A stretch of 36,844 nt of DNA from contig JAJFIC010000111.1 of assembly GCA_021775315.1 (NCBI GenBank), positions 1-36,844 on the forward strand. The letters run 5' to 3'. Shown in pieces: positions 17,204 to 25,398 of this stretch. Source of the stretch: Paracoccaceae bacterium (lineage in GTDB: Bacteria > Pseudomonadota > Alphaproteobacteria > Rhodobacterales > Rhodobacteraceae). Within the stretch, counting starts at the first letter, position 1, and each line of letters begins with the position of its first letter. The translations under genes and the position numbers were made by a program. The notes under the pieces are model-generated. The model did no database searches. It saw only the letters and a program-made list of their open reading frames with translations, and had not been told where the DNA came from.

Positions 17204-18624
17204 CGCAACCGATCCCCAAATAAAAACTCTGCCGCCTTGTCCAGACGGATATGCGGTGGCCCCTCGCCCGGCTTAAGGTTCAGCCGCGCCGGTTGAAACC
17301 GCATCACTTTATAATCGGCCTCAAGCCATACCGCCGCCCCCTGCCGTGCGGGTGTTAACAATTGCGCCGGGTCCGTTGGCAAAGCGCCGGGATACAACGC
17401 CGTCATCTTGCCGGTATCGGCCAAGACACCGCGCACACAATCAAGCTTGCGTTCCTCATGGTCCAACACCTCTTCCACCGTGGCGCGCAAACTGGCGATC
17501 GACATGGCCGCCGTCCCGGCCCCGGCGTAATCCGCCCGGTCTTTGGCCTCGCGCAGCAATGCCTGCATGATCGCGGTCAGTTGTGGGTGCTGGCTGTGAT
17601 GCAAATGATCGGCCTTGGTGGCGGCAAACAAGATACGCTCGATCTTTTTGCCCATCAGAAAGGACAGCCAGGAATTGCGGCCCGGGCGGAAAGCGCGCAA
17701 AACATCACTCATCGCGCCCCGCAAATCCTCGACCGCCTGCGGCCCATTGCTGATCGCCCCGAGTGCGTCAACCAGCACGATCTGACGGTCGATCTTTGCG
17801 AAATGATCGCGGAAGAACGGTTTAACGACGCGGGATTTATAGGCCTCAAACCGCCGCTCCATTTCGCGCCAAAGCGTGCCGCGTGGTGGACGATCCGGCT
17901 TTGGAAGGGGCGCAAATGTCAATGCGGGCGAGCCTTCCATTTCACCGGGCATCAAAAATCGCCCCGGTGCGCAGGCGGAAAATCCAGCCTCGCGCGCCTC
18001 TGACAGATAGGCGGTGAACGTCTCGGCCAGCGTCTGCGCCTCCGCTTCGTCAAAGGCTGCTGTGCCATCCGCCCCTGCCGCCAGCAGGTTCCAGTCGCGC
18101 GCAATATCCGCCCGCGCCGTGCCTTGCGCCAATTCCAGCGCGCTGGCCGACCATTCGGCATAGCTCTGATCCATCAAAGGCAGATCAAGCAACCATTCGC
18201 CGGGGTAATCCACAATATCCAGATGCACCAGACGCGCGCCGGTTAATCCCGCCAGCAATCCGGCGGGCTGCACCTTCAGCGACAAACGCAACTGGCTGAC
18301 CGCGCGGGTGGATTGCGGCCAGAAAGGCTTGGGGCCGGTCAAAGCCGCAAGGTGGTTTTCAAACTCAAAACGCGGCACCGTATCATCCGGCTGCGGCTGC
18401 AAATAGGCCGCAACAATCGCCCCGCCCGAAGCAGCCAATAATTGCGGCATCCGCCCGCGATCCAGCAGATTGGCCACAAGCGACGTGATAAACACCGTCT
18501 TGCCTGCCCGCGACAGGCCGGTCACGCCCAACCGTATCACAGGCTCAAACAAGGCCCCACTGGCGCGCGCCGCTGCATCCTCGATGCTGCGCGCCAAACC
18601 GTCTGCAATATCACTCAACCCCAA
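17200..18624 (-). CDS. ycjX: YcjX-like predicted P-loop GTPase
   Basis: A 474-residue YcjX family protein. The P-loop GLSRAGKT is at residues 36-43. The LVHLDIVDYPGEWLLDLPLM segment near residue 130 is a Walker B/switch-like region and IVLVDALGAISNGPQAVEDL a later conserved block; FAATKADHLHH looks like the guanine-specificity motif (TKAD). The start is TTG at 18624, backed by AAAGGTG about 8 bases upstream; no ATG fits. It precedes and overlaps the TIGR01620 partner, as in most proteobacteria. It is cytosolic and probably works at the membrane with that partner. The precise activity is unknown. Confidence 0.92.
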   Translation of the reverse strand: MGLSDIADGLARSIEDAAARASGALFEPVIRLGVTGLSRAGKTVFITSLVANLLDRGRMPQLLAASGGAIVAAYLQPQPDDTVPRFEFENHLAALTGPKPFWPQSTRAVSQLRLSLKVQPAGLLAGLTGARLVHLDIVDYPGEWLLDLPLMDQSYAEWSASALELAQGTARADIARDWNLLAAGADGTAAFDEAEAQTLAETFTAYLSEAREAGFSACAPGRFLMPGEMEGSPALTFAPLPKPDRPPRGTLWREMERRFEAYKSRVVKPFFRDHFAKIDRQIVLVDALGAISNGPQAVEDLRGAMSDVLRAFRPGRNSWLSFLMGKKIERILFAATKADHLHHSQHPQLTAIMQALLREAKDRADYAGAGTAAMSIASLRATVEEVLDHEERKLDCVRGVLADTGKMTALYPGALPTDPAQLLTPARQGAAVWLEADYKVMRFQPARLNLKPGEGPPHIRLDKAAEFLFGDRLR

Positions 18625-18908
18625 AATCTTTCACCTTTCGCTGGTGTTGACCCAGAAATAGGGATTTTTGCGCGGAATGATAACCCCAAGATCACTTTCC
18701 GCTCCCTGCATCATTGTTCCTCAAACACTCCGGGGGTGAGGCGCCATGTGCCGAGGGGGCCGCGCCCCCTCCCTGCCAACAAGCGTTCAGCGATGTTGGC
18801 CCGGTCCGCGGCACATTTCTTTTTGGCACACAATACCCACCGGAAAACCCACCACGAAAACCAATCGCAGGGATTGGCAAAATGCACCACAACCTATATC
18901 GCATCCCC
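18625..18908. other. divergent intergenic region between ycjX and truA
   Basis: The 284 bases should carry promoters for both genes. The only clear structure is a minus-oriented copy of the recurrent hairpin-and-tail element (18711-18771). The open frame that extends truA upstream through this region is rejected as coding because TruA homologues begin at the [12 protein letters not shown] site. Confidence 0.5.
18711..18771 (-). repeat. recurrent hairpin-and-tail element, copy 2
   Basis: Read on the minus strand: an 8-bp stem GAGGGGGC/GCCCCCTC with a 3-base loop (18753-18771), a short spacer, then CCCCCGGAGTGTTTGAGG and AACAATGA. The order hairpin, CCCCCGRAG, T-rich, GA-rich is the same as copy 1 at 16135-16190 and the tail resembles copy 3 at 26842-26871. 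Unlike copy 1 it is not downstream of a gene read in its own direction. Confidence 0.55.
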
Positions 18909-19688
18909 ATGCCCAGATTTGCCCTGAAAATAGAATATGACGGCGCACCGTTTTGCGGCTGGCAACGCCAGAAATCGCAACCGAGCGTGCAGCAAACCGT
19001 GGAACAGGCCCTGCGCAAGCTTGAACCCGACATGCCCGGCATTTTTGCCGCCGGGCGCACGGACACAGGCGTTCACGCAACAGGTCAGGTGGCGCATTGC
19101 GAAATGGCGCGCGACTGGTCACCGTTTCGCCTGTCCGAGGCGCTGAACCATCACCTAAAACCCGCACCCGTGGCGATCCTGCAAGTCGCCGCTGCACCGC
19201 CGGATTTTCATGCGAGGTTTTCCGCCCTCGGGCGACGCTATCTGTTTCGCCTGCAAGCGCGACGTGCCCCCCTGACCCATGACAAAGGATATGTCTGGCG
19301 GGTCGGCCGTCCTTTGGACCTTAACGCCATGCAACAGGCCGCCAGCCATTTGATCGGCAAGCATGATTTCACCACCTTCCGCTCAACGCATTGTCAGGCA
19401 ACCTCGCCGCTAAAAACCCTCGATCAGATCACGATCACCGCCCATGTCATCCCGCATGGCACCGAATATCGGTTTGACATCCGGGCGCGTTCGTTTTTGC
19501 ATAATCAAGTGCGCAGCATTGTTGGTTCGTTAGAGCATGTCGGCGCTGGTTCTTGGCAGCCTGACGATATGAAAACCGCGCTTGAGGCCCGCAATCGCGC
19601 CGCTTGCGGCACGGTCTGCCCGCCCTACGGCCTTTATCTGGCGGGGGTGGACTATGCCGTTGATCCCTTTGCGAACGCGGCGGCCTAA
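18909..19688 (+). CDS. truA: tRNA pseudouridine(38-40) synthase TruA
   Basis: A 259-residue TruA, which isomerises uridines 38-40 in the anticodon arm of tRNAs. The catalytic aspartate is Asp52 in [15 protein letters not shown]. The N-terminal [14 protein letters not shown], the central [16 protein letters not shown] and the C-terminal [17 protein letters not shown] are all family hallmarks. The ATG at 18909 is chosen because the homologous N-terminus (M-x-RFAL-x-IEYDG) begins there, although the frame is open for 195 bases upstream. The length is normal. In many related genomes truA follows def and fmt; here those are not adjacent. Confidence 0.96.
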   Translation: MPRFALKIEYDGAPFCGWQRQKSQPSVQQTVEQALRKLEPDMPGIFAAGRTDTGVHATGQVAHCEMARDWSPFRLSEALNHHLKPAPVAILQVAAAPPDFHARFSALGRRYLFRLQARRAPLTHDKGYVWRVGRPLDLNAMQQAASHLIGKHDFTTFRSTHCQATSPLKTLDQITITAHVIPHGTEYRFDIRARSFLHNQVRSIVGSLEHVGAGSWQPDDMKTALEARNRAACGTVCPPYGLYLAGVDYAVDPFANAAA

Positions 19689-19753
19689 AGTGTTAATGCC
19701 GCGTTAGGAGTTTGTTAATAAACGATTTTAATGGGGTAACAGGATACCGAAAA

Positions 19754-19771
19754 TGTTTCGCGCGCGAAACA
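19754..19771. other. 18-bp perfect palindrome with parS-like half-sites
   Basis: TGTTTCGCG followed directly by its reverse complement CGCGAAACA. It lies in the 167-base gap between the convergent stops of truA and the DUF1185 gene, where no promoter is expected. The outer half-sites TGTTTC/GAAACA are those of the chromosomal ParB site TGTTTCACGTGAAACA, but the spacing is 2 bp longer. The inner 16 bases also fit GTT-N4-GC-N4-AAC, which I recall as the RepABC partition-site consensus. Function is unproven. Confidence 0.5.
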
Positions 19772-19855
19772 AATTCCGGCTAAGTCCTTGATCTTTGTCC
19801 TACGCCTCAAAACCGCCACACACCTGCGGTCCCGCTTAGGTTAACAGCCCACGTT

Positions 19856-20437
19856 CTAACGCAGCCCGTCCTGCCCAATCACATCTTCAACCCCAAGTCC
19901 ACCCATCCGGGCGTGGATACGGCCGCCCTTGCTCATGGCCAGCGCGAACAACAACTCGCCCGCCTTTGGCCCATCCGGCACACCCACTTCCATCGCATCA
20001 AAATGGCTGCGGACGTAGGCGGCATTAATATGGCCCAGCGGAATGTCGATGCGCGTACCGACCCCGCCGATTTTCATCGCACTTGGCACAATCGCCCGCG
20101 CCTCGCCCAGACGGGCGCGCATGGCATAGCCCCCCGGCACGTGCCACAGCGCGGTATGTTCCAGCTCGCCACCTTCACCGACCAGCCCGGCTTTGCCGTA
20201 ACCGTCAATGCCATCCACCCCGCCCAAGGCTTCAATCAGATGATCCGTCATCATCAGGCCCAGCGGTTTCAGATCGTCCATCGCCGATTGCAAATCCTCG
20301 ACATAGCCGCCCGCCATCGGGTTGCTGACCAACGCCACCATCGCCGCGCGTTGCCGCACATTTTTACCAACAGGGCCGCCATCATGGTGAATATCTTCGA
20401 TAAACAGCATGGTTTTACGCAATTTGAAGTCTGGCAT
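19856..20437 (-). CDS. DUF1185 'amino acid synthesis' family protein
   Basis: A 193-residue protein of the DUF1185 family, often labelled amino-acid synthesis protein from structural-genomics work, with no established reaction. Recognisable blocks are IEDIHHDGGPVGKNVRQRAAMVALVSNPMAGG (residues 13-44, here given as a span), GYGKAGLVGEGGELEHTALWH, and IDIPLGHINAAYVRSHFD. It has no signal peptide or membrane helix. It is the last gene of the molybdenum-hydroxylase/Hnr operon, and its start overlaps the end of the UPF0280 gene by 23 bases. It is therefore translated with it. The glycine-rich GEGGELEH segment may bind a ligand. Its constant company with Hnr-like and UPF0280 genes suggests a step, or an accessory function, in the same pathway. 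Confidence 0.87.
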   Translation of the reverse strand: MPDFKLRKTMLFIEDIHHDGGPVGKNVRQRAAMVALVSNPMAGGYVEDLQSAMDDLKPLGLMMTDHLIEALGGVDGIDGYGKAGLVGEGGELEHTALWHVPGGYAMRARLGEARAIVPSAMKIGGVGTRIDIPLGHINAAYVRSHFDAMEVGVPDGPKAGELLFALAMSKGGRIHARMGGLGVEDVIGQDGLR

Positions 20438-21263
20438 CTTTCTCGTTCCTTATTAGTTCGCCCGGGAAGTCCCCGACGGTCATGTTCTGCTCCCCCAAAA
20501 ACAAAGCCGCCGCCGAAATCCGCCCGGCGGCCCGCATCCGTAGGGCCACATCGTGACCCGCAGACAACGCCTTGGCAATCTCGCCATCCGTCAGCGCGCC
20601 AACAGCCACCGTCACCAACCGCCCGCCCAGATCACTGTCTGGCAACAAATCAACCGCCGCCCGGCGCGAAATCACGCCATGTCCCGGCAGATCAACCGCA
20701 TTGGCAATCAGCGTCGCCGCCACATCCGCCGCCGCCGCGTCGCGCGCCACCACGCTGACGGCATCGGCAATACCGAACGAGTGTGACCGCCCCCGCCAGC
20801 CCGAGGTTGCAAGCCCGCGCCCGTTTTGTGCCGCGTTCAATGTCACCGCGCCAAACCCCGGCACGGCGGCGCGCAATTGCTGACCCGACGCAAGATAACA
20901 GGCAATATCACCGCCGTTATTGACATAAGCCCGGCGCAAATCATGCCCGGCCACCAGTGCCGCCAAAACCTCGTCCGCCACCGCGCCGGCAACCGCTGCC
21001 ATGGGCGTGACAAACACCTCAAACGGCGCCACCGCGCGCGCCATGCGCCCCGCAATGACACCCTGTGGCCACTGTGGCCCCAAAGGCGCGCGCAGCAGAT
21101 CAAGCTCGTCCACCAACTCAACCAGCACCGTCTGAAACCGCACCTCAGCGGCAGCCAAAGCCGCCTGCCAATCTCGGCCCCAGACCCGGATAATCAGATC
21201 AATCGGGCCGTGACGCAGATGCAGCCGCCGCCCGTCCAACATATGCGCTTGTGGTTGCTCCAC
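20415..21263 (-). CDS. UPF0280 family protein, ApbE-like
   Basis: A 282-residue UPF0280 protein, a family structurally related to ApbE flavin transferases. Landmarks are GVIAGRMARAVAPFEVFVTPMAAVAGAVADEV in the first half, then the glycine/aspartate block AYVNNGGDIACYL near residue 118 and TSGWRGRSHSFGIADAVSVVA near 158. The latter two parallel the conserved DxGG-D and S/T-G regions of ApbE. The GTG at 21263 directly follows the hnr stop; an ATG at 21242 is an alternative start. ApbE attaches FMN covalently to threonine or serine of target proteins. Since the gene sits immediately after the Hnr-like enzyme, whose characterised homologue is reported (from memory) to hold covalent flavin, a flavinylation role is an attractive inference, not a demonstrated one. 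Confidence 0.86.
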   Translation of the reverse strand: MEQPQAHMLDGRRLHLRHGPIDLIIRVWGRDWQAALAAAEVRFQTVLVELVDELDLLRAPLGPQWPQGVIAGRMARAVAPFEVFVTPMAAVAGAVADEVLAALVAGHDLRRAYVNNGGDIACYLASGQQLRAAVPGFGAVTLNAAQNGRGLATSGWRGRSHSFGIADAVSVVARDAAAADVAATLIANAVDLPGHGVISRRAAVDLLPDSDLGGRLVTVAVGALTDGEIAKALSAGHDVALRMRAAGRISAAALFLGEQNMTVGDFPGELIRNEKDARLQIA

Positions 21264-22739
21264 TTAACGCCGCCGCCAAGGCAGATCGCCCTGTTCCGGC
21301 GCAATGCCGCGCGTATCGCCGCCATATTCCCCACCGTGAAGCAACACATCCTTAACCGAGCGTATCGACCCCATATGTCCGCCCAGCCGTGCATATTCCA
21401 CTTGCGGCATGGTAAACTCCAAGGGCGCGACAATCGCAGGCGTCGGCACATAGCCAAAAGCGTTTTCCGGCATGGCCAGCACGTCCACCATCACCGTAAT
21501 CCCGCCACCGGGCCAGACATAAACCGGCGCACCGCCACAGGTCACCGACGTGTCACGCGCCCTGACCGAACGTGTCAGTTGCACCGGGTTTTCCGTAACC
21601 CCTGAGCGCAATGAGCCACCAGCGCCCCCCATAAACAACACCGAACACAATGCCGGTTCGCAGTTTTCATCGATCAACTGGACCGAGCGCATCAGGTTTT
21701 GCGGCAAATCCATCTTTACCGGTTCCAAAACCGCATCAAGTTCATAATAGGCAAACTGTTCGCCCGTGGTGGACACCATCATCACCCGCAGCCCCGGTCG
21801 CGCGCCCTTTTTGGCGTTCCACGGGCCAAGGATCGACAACGGATCACTGATATCGGTGCCGCCCCAGCCAAGGCCGGGTTCAGCCACTTGAAAATACCGC
21901 CCCGGCGTTGAGCGCCGCCCAAGGATCTTGATGCCGGTGCCTTCCCAGCCCAGAACCTTGCCCGCCTGATGCTCGGAAACCACGCCAGTGATATGGTCAT
22001 CAACCACCACCACCTCGTCCACCAGCCCGTGCCATTGCGACGCGAACATCCCGATCGTGGCCGAGCCGCAACCGACCCGCATCCGCTGTTCCTTATGCCC
22101 ATCGACCTCGGGCGGCTGTCCTGCCTCAACGATGACGGTCGCGCCGTCATCCACCGACATTTCAACCGCTTGCCGATTGCACAATTGCATCAGCGCGTCA
22201 CACGTCACCCGCCCTTCGGACTTGGTGCCACCCGTCAGGTGATCGACCCCGCCAAGCGACAACATCTGGCTGCCATATTCGCTGGTCATCACATGGCCCA
22301 CGGCCTCGTCCCTGACCCGCACAACCGCGCCTTCATGGCCCAGATGCCGGTCGGTGTCGATTTTGACTTTAGCGCCGCAATAGGAAAAAATCGCCTCGGT
22401 CACGACCGTGATCATGTCAACGCCGTCGATCTGCTGGCTGACGATGAAAGGCGCGGGTTTGTAATCGGGATAGGTGGTGCCGGAACCAATAGCGGTGACA
22501 AATGTCTGGCCATCGTCCACCAGACCACCATCCCAATCCCCCGCCAAAAATGGTTTCACCTGATCGCCTGCGGCAATTCTTGCATTGAGCAAAGTCAGCG
22601 GATCAACCCGGATGATCGCGCCGTTTTCGTTGGCGTAACGGTCGCAAGCCCCGGCCCGCCCTTCGGCCACGTAACACATCACCGGGCAGGCATCGCAGCG
22701 GATTTTTTCACCGGGTTTCGCAGTATCTGATTCAGCCAT
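21264..22739 (-). CDS. hnr: 6-hydroxynicotinate reductase-like iron-sulfur enzyme
   Basis: A 491-residue protein of the family annotated as 6-hydroxynicotinate reductase, the ferredoxin-dependent enzyme of anaerobic nicotinate breakdown that reduces the pyridone ring to 1,4,5,6-tetrahydro-6-oxonicotinate. Cysteines 15, 18, 22 and 32 form CxxCxxxC-x9-C, suited to a 4Fe-4S cluster. The rest is a single long domain with GSGTTYPDYKPAPFIVSQQ (85-103), RVGCGSATIGMFASQWHG (221-238) and glycine-rich MGGAGGSLRSGVTENP (370-385). Thr228 in GSATIG resembles an ApbE flavinylation site (S/G-A-T). The start overlaps the end of the upstream Mo-hydroxylase gene by 8 bases. Ring reduction of some hydroxylated N-heterocycle is the likely role; the true substrate is unknown. 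Confidence 0.85.
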   Translation of the reverse strand: MAESDTAKPGEKIRCDACPVMCYVAEGRAGACDRYANENGAIIRVDPLTLLNARIAAGDQVKPFLAGDWDGGLVDDGQTFVTAIGSGTTYPDYKPAPFIVSQQIDGVDMITVVTEAIFSYCGAKVKIDTDRHLGHEGAVVRVRDEAVGHVMTSEYGSQMLSLGGVDHLTGGTKSEGRVTCDALMQLCNRQAVEMSVDDGATVIVEAGQPPEVDGHKEQRMRVGCGSATIGMFASQWHGLVDEVVVVDDHITGVVSEHQAGKVLGWEGTGIKILGRRSTPGRYFQVAEPGLGWGGTDISDPLSILGPWNAKKGARPGLRVMMVSTTGEQFAYYELDAVLEPVKMDLPQNLMRSVQLIDENCEPALCSVLFMGGAGGSLRSGVTENPVQLTRSVRARDTSVTCGGAPVYVWPGGGITVMVDVLAMPENAFGYVPTPAIVAPLEFTMPQVEYARLGGHMGSIRSVKDVLLHGGEYGGDTRGIAPEQGDLPWRRR

Positions 22740-25398
22740 TTGCAGCCTCTTTTATTGCGTTCAGAACCCGGTAAGGCAGTGCTGGAACCTGCGTCAACCG
22801 TGCGCCGGTTGCGTGTCGGATCGCGTTCAGGATTGCAGGGGCGGTCGGGATCAGAACATGTTCGCCCAGACCGCGCGCCCCAAACGGGCCTTCGGGGTCG
22901 GGCTTTTCTATGAAGATCGAGCGGATCTGCGGCATGTCGCCAATCGTAGGTATCAGGTAATCATGCAAGTTTTCGGTGCGGCCGGGAATATATTCCTCCA
23001 TCAGGGCCATGCCTAATCCTTGGGCGACGCCGCCTTCGACCTGCCCTTCCGCCAGCATCGGGTTGATCGTCCGGCCCAGATCATGTGCTGCAACCAGTTG
23101 GCGGACTTTGACAATGCCAAGGCCAAGGTCAACCGACACCTCGGCCAGATGTGCGCCGAATCCATAGACCGCATAGGGCGAGCCCTGCCCGTTTTCATCG
23201 AGCGGCGAGGTCGGCGGATCATACGTCTCCTCAACCGAAATCGCATAGCCAAGCGGGTCTAATGGCATGTCTGCCACCCGGGTTTTCCAAGCCTCACCAA
23301 CGCCGGAATTTGACAGCTTCGCCCGCAACGCCAGCCCGGCCTTTTGCGCCGCGCGACCGGTAACAAACGTCTGGCGCGAGGCTGAGGTTTTGCCGCAATC
23401 GGGCGTTAGTGCGGTATCAGGGCCGATCAGGGTGATCTCATCCAGCCGGATCCCCGCCGCGTCGGCGAAAATCTGGGCAATCACGGTGTTGGCGCCCTGC
23501 CCGATATCAGTTGCGCCCTGATGCAGCACCACTTGGCCTGATTGTGTCACCCCGGCGCGAATGGTCGACGGGTTCGGCAGGCCGGTATTGCCGCAGCCAT
23601 ACCAGCAGGACGCAACACCAAGGCCGCGTTTCACATTTTTATGCGCCGCGTTCCAGTCTGCCACATCACGCAACCCCTGCGCCCATGCCGGGCGCAGGGC
23701 CGCAAGACATTCGGCAATACCGGTCGAGGCGATCACCTGCCCAAAGGTGGCTTTGTCGCCATCCCTTAGCGCGTTTTTGAAACGAAATTCCAAAGGGTCA
23801 ATGCCGGTGGCGAGCGCCAGATCCTCGTATAACACTTCCTGCGCGATGGCCGCTTGCGGCACACCAAAGCCGCGAAATGCGCCCGAGATGGGACCGTTTG
23901 TATGCACCGCGCGGGCCTCAGCATCATAATTTGGCGTACGATACGGCCCAGAGGCATGCACCGGCACCCGCCCGGCCACGGTCGGGCCCCAACTGGCATA
24001 GGCCCCGGTGTTGAAATCGCCGCGATACCAAAGGGCGGTCACATTACCATCGGCGTCGCAACCGGCGCGGGCCAGCGCGGTTGACGGGTGCCGTTTGGTC
24101 GTGGACATCATGCTTTCAGCGCGTGAATACACCATCCGGCAGGGTCGCCCGGTGACCATCGCCGCCAGCCCGATCAAAGGTTGCAGCGATACATCAAGTT
24201 TGGAGCCGAATCCGCCGCCCGTGGCTGACGGAATGATCCGCATTTTATCGCGTGGCAGGCCCAGAACTTTGGCAGTTTCTTCAAGATCCATCACCGGGGC
24301 CTGTGTGCAGGCCTGCACTACAAGCGTGTCGCCCTCCATCCATGCGATCCCGGCCTCGGGTTCGATATAGGCGTGTTCGACATAAGCGCTTTGCACCGAA
24401 ACCTCAGCAGTGAATTCAGCGGCTTTCAGGGCTTTTTCAGCATTGCCACAGCGGACGCGGCCAGTGGTCAACACATTGCCGGGGCGGTGGTCATGCAGTT
24501 GCGGGGCATTTGGTTTGAGGGCCGCAGCGGTTTCAAGGCTATGGGGAAGTTCCTGCCATGTGACCGGGAAATCCTGCGGTATCATTGCATGCACGGCGTC
24601 AGGTTCGCCGACCACCAGCGCCACTGCCTCGCCCCGGAACCGGGTGTGGTTTTCTGCCAGCGCCGGTTGATCGACGAAGGGCGGAATGGTGCCAAAACAA
24701 TTGATGCCCGGAATGTCAGCGGCGGTTAGTACGGCCACAATACCGGGATGGGCGGCCTGCCACCCTGCCAGATCACCAAGGGTGAACAAGGCGTGAAAAT
24801 AGGGCGACCGGATGGCGCGCACCAGCAAAGTCCCGGCGCGATTGATGTCTGCGCCAAACGCTTCGGTCCCGGCGACTTTGGTGACACCATCCAAACGCTC
24901 AACCGCCGCGCCGACCGCTTGGCCGATGGGTGCCTGCACCTGATCAGGCAGCGGATCATTGGCGTGCATCACCGCCGCGATGATCTTGGTGTACCCGGTG
25001 CAACGGCAAAGGACGCCGCCAAGAGCGTCTTTAACCTGCCGCTCGGTCGGATGCGGCGCGTGCGCCAGCAAGGCGGTCGCGACCATCAGCATGCCGGGGG
25101 TGCAGATACCGCATTGCGCCGCGCCGTATCGCAGAAAGTGGCGTTTTAAGGTGGTGTGATTGTCCTCAACCAACCCCTCAACCGTGGTCACCTCTGCTGT
25201 ACTGGCCTGCGCCAGACTGGTCAAACAGGCACAGACCGGCGCGCCATCCAGCAGCACGGTGCAGGCGCCACAATCCCCGGCGTCACAACCGACTTTGGTA
25301 CCCGTAAGGCCAATGTCATCGCGCAGTACGTCGCTTAGCCGTCGGCCCATGGGGGCTGTGACTTGGTGGGTTTTGCCGTTAACAGTCAGGTTGGTCAT
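22732..25398 (-). CDS. xanthine dehydrogenase-family molybdenum hydroxylase, 2Fe-2S and molybdopterin domains fused
   Basis: An 888-residue fusion. Residues 1-150 are the two 2Fe-2S domains: the plant-type cluster with Cys38, 43, 46 and 58, and the second with Cys96, 99, 131 and 133 (CGICTPGM and CRCTGY). The rest is the molybdopterin-cytosine-dinucleotide-binding large subunit, with GGGFGSKLD, AFRGFGVPQAAIAQE, GATDIGQGANT and the catalytic glutamate in GARGLGEH (Glu846). Order 2Fe-2S then Mo without an inserted FAD domain is that of the Desulfovibrio aldehyde oxidoreductase. Here, however, a separate FAD subunit gene precedes it in an ATGA overlap, so the enzyme is probably a two-polypeptide hydroxylase that can feed NAD or another acceptor. 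It would hydroxylate a carbon next to ring nitrogen or oxidise an aldehyde; gene context favours the former. Confidence 0.92.
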   Translation of the reverse strand: MTNLTVNGKTHQVTAPMGRRLSDVLRDDIGLTGTKVGCDAGDCGACTVLLDGAPVCACLTSLAQASTAEVTTVEGLVEDNHTTLKRHFLRYGAAQCGICTPGMLMVATALLAHAPHPTERQVKDALGGVLCRCTGYTKIIAAVMHANDPLPDQVQAPIGQAVGAAVERLDGVTKVAGTEAFGADINRAGTLLVRAIRSPYFHALFTLGDLAGWQAAHPGIVAVLTAADIPGINCFGTIPPFVDQPALAENHTRFRGEAVALVVGEPDAVHAMIPQDFPVTWQELPHSLETAAALKPNAPQLHDHRPGNVLTTGRVRCGNAEKALKAAEFTAEVSVQSAYVEHAYIEPEAGIAWMEGDTLVVQACTQAPVMDLEETAKVLGLPRDKMRIIPSATGGGFGSKLDVSLQPLIGLAAMVTGRPCRMVYSRAESMMSTTKRHPSTALARAGCDADGNVTALWYRGDFNTGAYASWGPTVAGRVPVHASGPYRTPNYDAEARAVHTNGPISGAFRGFGVPQAAIAQEVLYEDLALATGIDPLEFRFKNALRDGDKATFGQVIASTGIAECLAALRPAWAQGLRDVADWNAAHKNVKRGLGVASCWYGCGNTGLPNPSTIRAGVTQSGQVVLHQGATDIGQGANTVIAQIFADAAGIRLDEITLIGPDTALTPDCGKTSASRQTFVTGRAAQKAGLALRAKLSNSGVGEAWKTRVADMPLDPLGYAISVEETYDPPTSPLDENGQGSPYAVYGFGAHLAEVSVDLGLGIVKVRQLVAAHDLGRTINPMLAEGQVEGGVAQGLGMALMEEYIPGRTENLHDYLIPTIGDMPQIRSIFIEKPDPEGPFGARGLGEHVLIPTAPAILNAIRHATGARLTQVPALPYRVLNAIKEAANG

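Noticed and set aside
18714-18908. 65-codon N-terminal extension of TruA
   Set aside because: It reads through the hairpin-and-tail element and has low-complexity composition; TruA homologues start at [12 protein letters not shown].
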